Source: Hominisplanchenecus faecis
GTDB taxonomy: Bacteria > Bacillota > Clostridia > Lachnospirales > Lachnospiraceae
Assembly: GCF_020687205.1 (NCBI RefSeq)
Contig: NZ_JAJEQE010000037.1
Location: forward strand, 1 to 34,379
Reading direction: 5' to 3'
DNA length: 34,379 nt
Shown piece by piece: positions 23,707 through 31,108 of the stretch; positions within the stretch are counted from its first letter, which is position 1; each line of letters starts with the position of its first letter. The position numbers and the translations under genes are program-made. Below the pieces are notes generated by a model. It worked only from the letters and a program-made list of their open reading frames with translations, was not told the origin of the DNA and ran no database searches.

Positions 23707-24732
23707 TCAGAACAGATCCAGCAGCTGATCGATCTCTTCTTTTTTCGTTGCCCAGCTTGTCGCAAAGCGTACTACGGTGTGGTTTTCATCGTATTTTTCC
23801 CAGAAACTGAACTTTACTTCTTTTTTTAGTTCTGTCATTTTCCGGTTTTCGAGAATGACAAACTGCTGATTGGTCGGTGAATCCAGATAGAAACGGCAGC
23901 CTTTTTCTGCCAGCCCTTTCTTTAAATAATCTGCCATTGCTATCGCATGTCTGCTGATTTCAAAGTACAGGTTATCTGTGAACAGTGTGTCAAACTGGAT
24001 TCCAAGCAATCTGCCTTTTGCAAGCAGTGCTCCCCGCTGTTTGATCAGCGTCAGGAAATGTTTCGGTGTTCTGTTGCCCGAAAATACGACGGCCTCTCCA
24101 CACAGTGCTCCGACTTTTGTCCCGCCGATATAGAAAACATCGCAGTATTTTGCAATCATCGGAAGGGTTACATCGGTTTCTTCACTCATCAGACCATAGC
24201 CCAGTCTTGCTCCGTCGAGAAACAGTGGGATATTATAACTGCGGCATACGCTGCTGATCTCTTCCAGCTCCGCCTTTGTATACAAAGTACCGTACTCCGT
24301 AGGATGGGAAATATAAACCATCCCCGGAAATGCCATATGTTCGTGGCTTTCATCATCCCAGAATGTTTTCAGGCAGTTCTTCAGATCTTCTGCTTTTATT
24401 TTGCCTTTGTACTGCGGAACTGTGATCACTTTATGGCCGCTGTACTCAATGGCTCCCGCCTCATGGCAGGCTACATGGCCGGTCTGTGCTGCGACCACGC
24501 CCTCATAAGATTCCAGCATGGAGCTGATCACAACGGCATTTGTCTGCGTACCGCCCGTCAGGAAATAAACATCTGCCTGTGGACATTCGCACGCCTCCCG
24601 GATTTTCTGTTTTGCACTTTCACAGTATGGATCAGATCCGTATCCGGATACTTTCTCCAGATTTGTTTCCATAAATCTCTGAAGGATCTTTTCATGTGCT
24701 CCTTCAGAATAATCATTTTCAAATGATAACAT
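23707..24732 (-). CDS. Low-specificity L-threonine aldolase-like PLP enzyme
   Basis: The 341-aa protein is the usual length for the beta-eliminating lyase/threonine aldolase family (fold-type I PLP enzymes). It shows YGSDPYCESAKQKI near the start, TGGTQTN (59-65) for phosphate binding, Asp173 in FLDGARLGYG and the PLP lysine Lys206 in YIGGTKVGAL. The expected reaction is reversible cleavage of L-threonine or L-allo-threonine to glycine and acetaldehyde in the cytoplasm; stereospecificity cannot be read. An AGGAGA site precedes the ATG at 24732, and the gene has its own promoter and terminator. It is unrelated to the neighbouring transporter by function as far as can be seen. Confidence 0.88.
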   Translation of the reverse strand: MLSFENDYSEGAHEKILQRFMETNLEKVSGYGSDPYCESAKQKIREACECPQADVYFLTGGTQTNAVVISSMLESYEGVVAAQTGHVACHEAGAIEYSGHKVITVPQYKGKIKAEDLKNCLKTFWDDESHEHMAFPGMVYISHPTEYGTLYTKAELEEISSVCRSYNIPLFLDGARLGYGLMSEETDVTLPMIAKYCDVFYIGGTKVGALCGEAVVFSGNRTPKHFLTLIKQRGALLAKGRLLGIQFDTLFTDNLYFEISRHAIAMADYLKKGLAEKGCRFYLDSPTNQQFVILENRKMTELKKEVKFSFWEKYDENHTVVRFATSWATKKEEIDQLLDLF

Positions 24733-24788
24733 ATCTTTTTCTCCTGTCAGATTCTCAATATCAATAGAAAGCTTTTTGCTCTGTCACT

Positions 24789-24817
24789 ATTCTACGATGC
24801 CAGGAGATAAAGGTCAA
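24789..24817 (-). promoter_or_regulatory. Promoter of the threonine aldolase gene
   Basis: On the minus strand TTGACC (24812-24817) and TAGAAT (24789-24794) are 17 bp apart, in the 102-bp gap behind the ABC permease gene. A strong sigma-A match. Confidence 0.75.
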
Positions 24818-24834
24818 CCTATCATTTTTCTGTT

Positions 24835-25575
24835 TCAGACGCTCAGTTTCTTTTCCATGATCCATCCGCTGATAAAGTAGAAAATCACACTCAGTACCAG
24901 AGATACTGCGATTTCCAGAATCATGGTCAGGTTCATATTGTCAAATGCAGGCACCAGGTTCAGCATCTGACTGAACAGCCAGGAAAGGATCAGAAACAGT
25001 GCAAATGCCGCGATCCCGCTTCCCTTTTTGCCTGCAAGCACGCTCGCCGAAAGAATCACTGCCATATCGGCGATTACAACAATACTGATCCAGCTGACCA
25101 GAGATGCAAAGACGGACAGAATCACTGCATCTGATACTATCTTGATGTTCAGTCTTATATCCATAATCTGTCTTATGCTATCCATGAGTTCTTTTGCCCC
25201 GCCGATACAGAGCGTTGCCACAGTCAGGTCAAACACGGCAAGTACGATAAAAAATGCTCCTGCCATAAGGATTGAAATGCCATTTTCCAGGATTTTGGCA
25301 CCTAAAATCTCATAACTGCTCTTTGGTGTCAGAAACAGCATATAACTTTGTTTGCTGTTCAGATCCCGATACAGTGTCATGATACCTTCCAGTCCAATGT
25401 AAAACACACCGAAAAATGCACACAAGATCAGGAACATCATACCTGTCCCCATCAGATTATATCCTTTAAAAAATACGCCCCCCAGAAATGCCAGTTCAAA
25501 AACTGCTGTAAGCACCAGCAGAATAAGCTTGGAAGATGCACTCTTCCGAAATTCATACTTCATTAATTTTAACAT
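24835..25575 (-). CDS. ABC-2-type transporter permease
   Basis: The 246-aa hydrophobic protein has about six membrane segments (near residues 18-38, 42-62, 92-115, 145-170, 182-200 and 215-236). The pattern is that of ABC-2/YtrC-like permeases that work with a single ATPase. Its start overlaps the end of the ATPase gene by 7 nt, so it is translationally coupled. With the upstream GntR gene it forms a standard Firmicutes three-gene unit. The substrate is unknown; homologous units respond to cell-wall antibiotics or envelope stress in some species, but nothing here proves that. Confidence 0.85.
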   Translation of the reverse strand: MLKLMKYEFRKSASSKLILLVLTAVFELAFLGGVFFKGYNLMGTGMMFLILCAFFGVFYIGLEGIMTLYRDLNSKQSYMLFLTPKSSYEILGAKILENGISILMAGAFFIVLAVFDLTVATLCIGGAKELMDSIRQIMDIRLNIKIVSDAVILSVFASLVSWISIVVIADMAVILSASVLAGKKGSGIAAFALFLILSWLFSQMLNLVPAFDNMNLTMILEIAVSLVLSVIFYFISGWIMEKKLSV

Positions 25576-26285
25576 AGTTCCTCTCCCCCATGTCCGTAAA
25601 TTTCACGATACAGATCAACAACGGATTTCTTTTCGCTGCTTCTCAGTTCCTCAACCATGCACTGTCTGACCATTTTTCCTTCTTTCATAAAGATGGCCGC
25701 ATCTGCCACTCGCTCCAGTTCATCTACCAGATGGCTGGAGATCACAAGTGTGACATCCGGATCAATGACTTCCAGAATACTTTTCATGATTTCATCCCTT
25801 GCCAGAAGATCAATGCCGTTTAATGGCTCATCCAGCAGATACAGTTTTGCATTTCTTGCCATTGTGACTGCGATCTTTAACTTTGCCATCATACCGGTGG
25901 AAAGTTTTTTGGTTTTCAGCTCTTCTGTCAGCTCCATTCTTTTGAGCATCTGATGATATTTTTCCATTGAAAAATCCTCAAAAAAGTCCTGATAATATCT
26001 GCCGACATCTGCAACCGTCATCCAGCTATAAAAATATGGCTCCGTGGACATATAGGCAATCTCTTTCTTGCTCTCTTTTCCGATGGCTTTGCCTTTATAT
26101 AAAATCTCCCCTTTTCCAGGTTTGACAAGACCTGCCACCATCTTCATCCAGGTAGTCTTGCCGCTTCCGTTCGGCCCGAGCATCGCATAGACAAGCCCTG
26201 TCTCCAGTTTTAACGATACATTGTCAACCGCTGCCTTACCGGCATAGTTTTTGGTTACTCCAATACTTTCCAGTACATTTTCCAT
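25569..26285 (-). CDS. ABC transporter ATP-binding protein (YtrB/BcrA-like)
   Basis: I chose the ATG at 26285, 1 nt after the GntR stop; GTG codons at 26297 and 26294 are alternatives that would overlap that gene. The product is 238 aa. It has Walker A GPNGSGKTT (about 37-45), a signature region written KLSTGMMAKLKIA rather than the canonical LSGGQ, and Walker B LYLLDEPLNGID. The degenerate signature is common in this YtrB-like subgroup. It energises the permease encoded downstream (7-nt overlap). Expression is likely controlled by the GntR protein encoded upstream in the same operon. Confidence 0.9.
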   Translation of the reverse strand: MENVLESIGVTKNYAGKAAVDNVSLKLETGLVYAMLGPNGSGKTTWMKMVAGLVKPGKGEILYKGKAIGKESKKEIAYMSTEPYFYSWMTVADVGRYYQDFFEDFSMEKYHQMLKRMELTEELKTKKLSTGMMAKLKIAVTMARNAKLYLLDEPLNGIDLLARDEIMKSILEVIDPDVTLVISSHLVDELERVADAAIFMKEGKMVRQCMVEELRSSEKKSVVDLYREIYGHGGEELC

Positions 26286-26286
26286 A

Positions 26287-26649
26287 TCATTCACCACTTT
26301 CTTCCTTTTTTTTCAGAATCCGGATCACATCCGTTTTGGTAAATCCAAGCTGCTGCATTCCTTCTAAAAATTCATGGATCAGCGTCCCCGCCATCTCTTC
26401 TTTCATATTTTTCACCTTCTCTGAATCTTCTGTCACAAAAGTTCCCATGCCACGTCTGGTAAAACAGACACCTTCCGTCTCAAGCTCTTTGTATACACGG
26501 CTGACCGTATTCGGATTGATGGTGTAAGACACCGCCAGTTCCCGTACGGAGGGAAGCTTTTCCCCAAGTTCCCGTTTCCCTGTGACAATATCACGTTTGA
26601 TCAAATTAGCTACCTGCAGATAGATTGGCAGCGATGAATTGTATTCCAT
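26287..26649 (-). CDS. GntR-family regulator, YtrA subfamily
   Basis: The 120-aa protein has an N-terminal winged helix-turn-helix (PIYLQVANLIKRDIVTG, then LPSVRELAVSYTINPNTVSRVYKELE and RGMGTFV) and only a short helical C-terminus. That is the hallmark of the YtrA subfamily. Such proteins repress the ABC operon they head. The gene starts the operon GntR-ATPase-permease and has a consensus promoter. The region between -35 and start contains GTGTACTATATAGC, partly palindromic with the following CTATGACA, a candidate operator overlapping the -10. Confidence 0.92.
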   Translation of the reverse strand: MEYNSSLPIYLQVANLIKRDIVTGKRELGEKLPSVRELAVSYTINPNTVSRVYKELETEGVCFTRRGMGTFVTEDSEKVKNMKEEMAGTLIHEFLEGMQQLGFTKTDVIRILKKKEESGE

Positions 26650-26687
26650 AAGCTCTTCCTTCTTTCTTGTATCACTGTCATAGCTAT

Positions 26688-26716
26688 ATAGTACACTAGT
26701 TTTCTGGTTTTGTCAA
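26688..26716 (-). promoter_or_regulatory. Consensus promoter of the GntR-ABC operon
   Basis: On the minus strand TTGACA (26711-26716) and TACTAT (26688-26693) are 17 bp apart. An imperfect palindrome around the -10 (TGTACTATATAGCTATGACA) may be the repressor site. Confidence 0.85.
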
Positions 26717-26796
26717 TATGAAAACGAAAAGATAACATGCAAATTGTTTCTTACTCCCACAATTTGGTTTCAGGCTTTTGCCCCTGCTATCCTAAA

Positions 26797-26837
26797 AAAA
26801 GAAAAGACAGCATATTTTTCATGCCATCTTTTCTTTT
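26797..26837. terminator. AT-rich hairpin, probable bidirectional terminator
   Basis: AAAAGAAAAGA (26797-26807) pairs with TCTTTTCTTTT (26827-26837), and GCAT pairs with ATGC inside. The A/T tracts supply T-runs in either direction. It closes the decayed region to its right. Confidence 0.6.
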
Positions 26838-26843
26838 GATCAT

Positions 26844-27120
26844 TTACTGTAATTCTGTTTTTAACTTACCTGAAAATCCAAGAATCAGGAAATTGGCTGC
26901 AATCTCCGTATCCCGGAACAATGCCACATTCCAGGATGCGTGCTGTATAAGCAGTACCGGTAAAAATACTGAAGCAGTTTCTGTTTCGCATATCTTCTAT
27001 AATTCTGGTTTATTCTAGCACATTCTTGTGATGTAAACAAGAGTATGATGTTCTTTTGCTTCTTCCACCTGTTCCATACTCCAAACATCTCCAACCCATC
27101 CCATAGCTTCAACAAATCCT
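26844..27120 (-). other. Non-genic stretch with short coding-like remnants
   Basis: No intact gene is visible between the GntR promoter (26716) and the peptidase fragment (27155). Two short minus-strand frames look protein-like. One, 26844-26996, is open from a stop codon and has no start; it reads ...FLPVLLIQHASWNVALF and ends KTELQ. The other, about 27028-27117, reads MGWVGDVWSMEQVEEAKEHH and ends at TAG. They are in different frames and may be pieces of one decayed gene. I do not recognise a family. Confidence 0.3.
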
Positions 27121-27154
27121 TACGAGCGTTTCCTCTTTCAGACTGATAACGATA

Positions 27155-28084
27155 TCATAAAATACTCTCCGCTACGCACAGTGCCCCATACCCCACAATC
27201 TCATTCGGATATCCCACAAGTGCTGTTAATCTCTGTGCACCTCTTTGCAGATATGCCCGGATCTTCTCTCCATAAAGAAACGGATCATTTCCTTGTACGA
27301 TGCCATACTGCATCATGATCGCCGCTGACCCTGTCACAAACGGCGTGGCAAAAGAGGTTCCGGTCACACCTGTGTAGGAACCTCCCACAGCGGTTGTCAC
27401 GATATCTACGCCAGGTGCCACGATATCCGGCTTTACCTGTGTGTTTCCTCTTGTGTAACCACGGCCGGAAAACGGAGCATATGTCATAAGGCGTGCATTG
27501 TAAGCTCCGACTGCAACCACATTCCTTGCCGTTGAAGGAATGGTCAGAGTCGTGTCAACCGTTGGCGAAAAAAAGTGCGTCAATGGATTTAAAAGAGCGG
27601 CAGACGGCATCCACAGATGATAATTTCCTTCCACGATCTTCTGCGGAATCAGACGGATCTTCCAGACGCCGTCATCGACATAAGAACCTTTTGGGATAAA
27701 ATCAAAATAAATCTCCTGAGCGGTAGTGTAGGGCTTCGGCTCTCCGTAATAGATCAGAATCTCTGTATTCCCGGCCAGGATTCTCTGCACTCCAAGACGC
27801 TCCTGAAGCGGTCCGAAGCTTTCACCATCCGGATGAATCAATATAATCTGAAACTGATCGAAATAGGCCTTCCAGAGCTGAATGTTCATCACCGGCTCCT
27901 GCTGCGAAATCCCGAATTCCAGGATTCTCTCTTCCTGCTGACCAAGCTTTCCGGAAATATGCCCACCTGTGTTCCCTTCATTTCCGGTGCCCACACAGAT
28001 CACATTCTTCCACATACCGGAAATCATGTCGATGTATGTTTCCAGAAGTGAAGTCCCGTCATGTGAGCCATATAGAGATAACTT
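27155..28084 (-). pseudogene. S8 (subtilisin-like) peptidase, N-terminal half missing
   Basis: The frame reads KLSLYGSHDGTSLLE, VICVGTGNEG, a jelly-roll-like insert, TARNVVAVGAY, KPDIVAPGVDI and the catalytic serine motif GTSFATP. This is the second half of a clostridial CspB-like S8 peptidase, including the oxyanion asparagine region and Ser. The N-terminal part with catalytic Asp and His is absent. The open frame begins immediately after the TAA stop (28085-28087) of the upstream DUF4097-type gene and in the same frame as it, so the junction is abrupt. An internal ATG at 28027 would give 290 aa but has no clear ribosome-binding site. It looks like a deletion remnant. A role as an inactive fragment cannot be excluded. 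Confidence 0.85.
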
Positions 28085-28978
28085 TTATTGTTTTGCAGAT
28101 TCGATCAAAGTAATATCTCCGTCCCTGCATATTACATTCAGCGTTGATGTGGCGCCATCGACATTGTTTTCGTAAAGAGAGCTGTCTTCTTTGCGTTCCG
28201 ATTTGCCCTGCGGCAGATTGTCTGTGATCACATCTCCATCTGTGGTTTTCAGGTGAATATTCATCTTTGCTGCATTGCCGTTTTCCATTTGTATGAAAAC
28301 ATCTCCGTCTGAATTGTTTATTTCCAGATTACCGCTGAAGCTGCTGTGATTTGTCTTCAGATCGCCATCGGCAAGTGTAATGACTCCATCTGCAAATTTT
28401 CCCTGATCCAGTATCATATCTCCATCCAAAAAGTTTGCTGTCATATTTTTGCATGAGAACTGTTCTGCAGTCAGATCTCCATCGGCAAGCTGAATCCTGG
28501 CTTCGGAAAACCGTGCATCCTGCGGTACATAGAGAATCACTGTATTGATTTCTTCCTGTTTCTGCGTCTCGGTATGATGCAGCAGATTTCCAAGATCATA
28601 ACTTATATAATAACTTCCTTTTCCGCCGGAAGTTTCCTGAAGCGTAAGCTCACCATCTTTGTTTTCCCATGTCAGTGGATTTTCATTACCGCCTTTTTCC
28701 ATTCGATATTCCATGTAATAGCAGTCATCACCTGATTTTCTGATATCCAGGTCAAAATTTTGAAAATCTACATTCAGTTTTGTAAAAGCATTTATCTGCT
28801 GCTTTTCCATAACCTCAAGATTTTTCCTTGCAGAATCTGTTCCACTGGATATATATACATGTCCGGAACTATCGTTGAAATCCTTTCCACCTGCAAAATA
28901 TCCTGCTGTTGAAAGAACCATCCCCACCACACAGAGCGTTAGAGCTGTTATCATTGCTGTTTTTGCAGTCTTATTCAT
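28085..28978 (-). CDS. DUF4097-family beta-repeat protein, membrane-anchored
   Basis: The 297-aa protein has one N-terminal transmembrane segment (about 8-30) and then an extracytoplasmic part. This part is built of repeated beta strands with the recurring pattern xxxDGDxxx (ADGDL, LDGDM, ADGDL, SDGDV, TDGDV, RDGDI), typical of DUF4097/LiaG-like proteins. It is the third gene of PadR-HAAS-DUF4097, a common Firmicutes set linked to envelope stress, and overlaps the HAAS gene by 8 nt. Biochemical function is unknown for the family. Its stop codon abuts the truncated peptidase, so a deletion may have ended exactly here. Confidence 0.88.
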   Translation of the reverse strand: MNKTAKTAMITALTLCVVGMVLSTAGYFAGGKDFNDSSGHVYISSGTDSARKNLEVMEKQQINAFTKLNVDFQNFDLDIRKSGDDCYYMEYRMEKGGNENPLTWENKDGELTLQETSGGKGSYYISYDLGNLLHHTETQKQEEINTVILYVPQDARFSEARIQLADGDLTAEQFSCKNMTANFLDGDMILDQGKFADGVITLADGDLKTNHSSFSGNLEINNSDGDVFIQMENGNAAKMNIHLKTTDGDVITDNLPQGKSERKEDSSLYENNVDGATSTLNVICRDGDITLIESAKQ

Positions 28979-29594
28979 TCTTATGCACCTTCTTTCTTAC
29001 AAGTCTGTTGACCAGACGTCCAATCCCATTTGCACACCATTTGCAGATATATACAGTCAAAAGACCTGCGAGGATTCCAATTCCCGTCATCAGGAATCCA
29101 CCTCCGACCATCATACAGGCTGCTGCAGCAGATTTCAGGATCAAAGAGAGCCCAACCCCGATGGTCACAATACCTCCGGCTATCGCCGCAATGCCGGTAA
29201 TACCAATCGAAAAAATCACTGCCGCAACAGTGAGGATCACCGCACACAGCACTGCAAAAACAAATGCCAGAAGTGCCAGGCTGACCGGTGATGCACATAG
29301 AACCAGGAATACAAGAAGAATGATCTTGCCCGGAGAACGTCTCTTTCCTTTTAAGACCGGTGCTTTCTCTTCCACAATATCCTGATCCTTTTCTACGCTC
29401 TCCTGCAAAAGATTGAGAAACAGCTCTCTTGCTGCCTCTTTTGGTTCACCAAGTTCTCTCATAACCTGTTGTTCCTTCTCAGGACCTGCCTCTTCAAAAT
29501 ATTCCGAAAAGTACTCTATGGCATTGTCAAAATCTTCTTGCGGAAGCCGCTTCAGATATTTCTTCAGCTCTTCCATATATTCTTGTCTCGTCAT
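28971..29594 (-). CDS. HAAS/DUF1700-domain membrane protein
   Basis: The 207-aa protein begins with the HAAS helical domain (MTRQEYMEELKKYLKRLP, then DFDNAIEYFSEYFEEAG and LGEPKEAARELF, residues 1-65). A basic linker follows, then about three hydrophobic segments (near 85-120, 125-145 and 150-182). HAAS proteins are almost always encoded beside a PadR regulator, as here (4-nt ATGA overlap), and are thought to work with it or with a membrane partner. The next gene overlaps by 8 nt. The precise function is unknown. Confidence 0.88.
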   Translation of the reverse strand: MTRQEYMEELKKYLKRLPQEDFDNAIEYFSEYFEEAGPEKEQQVMRELGEPKEAARELFLNLLQESVEKDQDIVEEKAPVLKGKRRSPGKIILLVFLVLCASPVSLALLAFVFAVLCAVILTVAAVIFSIGITGIAAIAGGIVTIGVGLSLILKSAAAACMMVGGGFLMTGIGILAGLLTVYICKWCANGIGRLVNRLVRKKVHKNE

Positions 29595-29911
29595 TTTTTC
29601 ACTCTCCCTTCCACAATATCATCTACAGTATTGCGATATTCCCGCCATTCTTTCCTCAGATATGCCAGCTGCCTGCGTCCCTCTTCCGTGATGGAATAAT
29701 ACTTTCGTTTCCGCCCCTGGAACTCCTCGGAATAAGTAGTCAGATATCCGCCCGTCTCCAGCTTTCTCAAAATAGGATACAGCGTCGATTCCTTGATCGC
29801 CGCAACCAGCTTCACCGTCTGGCTGATCTCATAACCGTAGGAATCCTGCTGTTCCACGACCGAAAGGATCAGACATTCCGTCAGAACAGCTGACACCGGA
29901 TAATAGTACAT
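29591..29911 (-). CDS. PadR-family transcriptional regulator
   Basis: The 106-aa protein matches small (subfamily 2) PadR regulators. It has LTECLILSVVEQQDSYGYEIS, then STLYPILRKLETGGYLTTY with the wing and recognition helix, then GRKRKYYSITEEGRRQL. A C-terminal helix probably mediates dimerisation. It heads the operon with the HAAS and DUF4097 genes (ATGA overlap with the former). A perfect AT-rich inverted repeat next to its -10 is a likely autoregulatory site. Confidence 0.93.
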   Translation of the reverse strand: MYYYPVSAVLTECLILSVVEQQDSYGYEISQTVKLVAAIKESTLYPILRKLETGGYLTTYSEEFQGRKRKYYSITEEGRRQLAYLRKEWREYRNTVDDIVEGRVKK

Positions 29912-29927
29912 ATACTCACCCCTTTTG

Positions 29928-29992
29928 TATATATAAAATTTTTATATATAATTATTTTATATATATGTTACCATACTTTTACCATTTGTCAA
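29928..29992 (-). promoter_or_regulatory. Promoter and 12-bp inverted-repeat operator of the PadR operon
   Basis: On the minus strand TTGACA (29987-29992) and TAACAT (29965-29970) are 16 bp apart. TATATATAAAAT (29928-29939) and ATTTTATATATA (29954-29965) form a perfect inverted repeat from the -10 edge into the start region. That is a natural place for a repressor. Confidence 0.75.
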
Positions 29993-30002
29993 TAACTGTT
30001 TT

Positions 30003-30932
30003 TCAGGAATTTCTGTTTTTAAATCTCTGCCGTTTTTCCTGTGCCATTGCAAATAATTCTTTTGAAATGATTGCCTCGTGCATTCCTTCCACCACATAAC
30101 GTTCTTCCATCGGAATGTTTCTGTATTTTTCGATTTTATAGGATATTTTCTCTGTCTTGTGCTGAATCATCGCCCCTGTATATACCTGATTTTTCAAAAT
30201 GTTATAAATCGTTGGTGTATTCCATTTCTGCACCTGATTTTTTCCCTGACGGTTTACATAACTTAATTTCTGGATTTTTCTTTTATACTCGGTCGGCGGC
30301 AAAATCTGCTGTCTGTTCAACCGTTCTGCTATCTTTTGTACGGAAACGCCTTCCAGATAAAGAGTATAGATGTTACGCACTGTTTCCGCTGCTGCCTCAT
30401 CAATCAGAAAGCGATGACGGTCAGCCGGGTCTTTTCGATAGCCATAAGGTGCAAAACCGGACATATATTTCCCCTGCTTTTTCTGTACCTGGAAAGTTCC
30501 CCGTATCTTCTTTGAAATATCTCTGCTGTACATATCATTTAGCAGTGCCTTAAACTGAGCCAGCTCTTCATTGCTGTGACAGAGCGAATCCACACCATCT
30601 AAAATCGCAACATAACGGATGCCAAGTGACGGAAACACACGCTCAATATAATTCCCTGTTTCAATATGCTCACGCCCAAGTCTTGAAATATCTTTTGTGA
30701 TCACTCCCTGAATCTCTCCTTTGTAAATATCCGCCATCATCTGCTGAAACTGTGGGCGGTTCGAAAAATAAAGCCCGGAATATCCGTCGTCAATATACAT
30801 CCTGACGAGCTTCATATCCCCGGCTTTATCCACATATTCTGAAATCAGACGCATCTGATTTTCAATACTTTCACTTATTCTGTTTTCTCCGTCTTCTTTG
30901 GACAGACGACAATATCCTGCCATGCGGTACAT
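30003..30932 (-). CDS. Serine recombinase (TndX/TnpX-like), C-terminally short
   Basis: The 309-aa protein has a resolvase domain with catalytic Ser11 in GYCRLS, and ISRLGREHIE and DDGYSG motifs. The recombinase domain follows (GKYMSGFAPYGYRKDP, then IYNILKNQVYTGAM). Large serine recombinases of conjugative transposons usually run past 500 residues, with a CxxC zinc ribbon and coiled coil after this point. Here the frame stops at FKNRNS, so those parts are missing. The stop lies only 11 bp from the -35 box of the PadR operon. It could be a decayed remnant of an integrated element or a naturally short version. The start follows GGAGG and AAGGA sites. No attachment site is identifiable. Confidence 0.85.
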   Translation of the reverse strand: MYRMAGYCRLSKEDGENRISESIENQMRLISEYVDKAGDMKLVRMYIDDGYSGLYFSNRPQFQQMMADIYKGEIQGVITKDISRLGREHIETGNYIERVFPSLGIRYVAILDGVDSLCHSNEELAQFKALLNDMYSRDISKKIRGTFQVQKKQGKYMSGFAPYGYRKDPADRHRFLIDEAAAETVRNIYTLYLEGVSVQKIAERLNRQQILPPTEYKRKIQKLSYVNRQGKNQVQKWNTPTIYNILKNQVYTGAMIQHKTEKISYKIEKYRNIPMEERYVVEGMHEAIISKELFAMAQEKRQRFKNRNS

Positions 30933-31032
30933 ATCCTTCGACCTCCGAAAAACGCTGTCTCTGCTATAAATATGCGATACCGCACTGAAAAGATGCCATA
31001 CATTTGTATCGGAACGAAGTGTAGAATGTGCA

Positions 31033-31076
31033 GTGATTCTGAGAAGAATATGTCAGCTTTCGCTGACCAGAATCAC
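31033..31076. repeat. Bulged hairpin, REP-like
   Basis: GTGATTCTG (31033-31041) pairs with CAGAATCAC (31068-31076), and GTCAGC (31052-31057) pairs with GCTGAC (31062-31067) around a 4-nt loop; 10 nt bulge on one side. No T-run follows on either strand. It lies next to the 19-nt motif in the 176-bp gap before the recombinase, and may be part of one repeat element. Confidence 0.65.
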
Positions 31077-31079
31077 GCA

Positions 31080-31098
31080 CCAAGTCTCACGTGCGTTC
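31080..31098 (-). repeat. 19-nt motif, copy 2
   Basis: On the minus strand this is GAACGCACGTGAGACTTGG, identical to 23546-23564. It begins 10 nt after the PdxR-type stop codon and leads into the hairpin at 31033-31076. Confidence 0.7.
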
Positions 31099-31108
31099 GA
31101 CTTGAATA

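Noticed and set aside
26866-26991. 41-codon minus-strand frame starting MRNRNCFSIF
   Set aside because: No strong ribosome-binding site, and it overlaps a different frame that looks more protein-like; treated as part of a decayed region.
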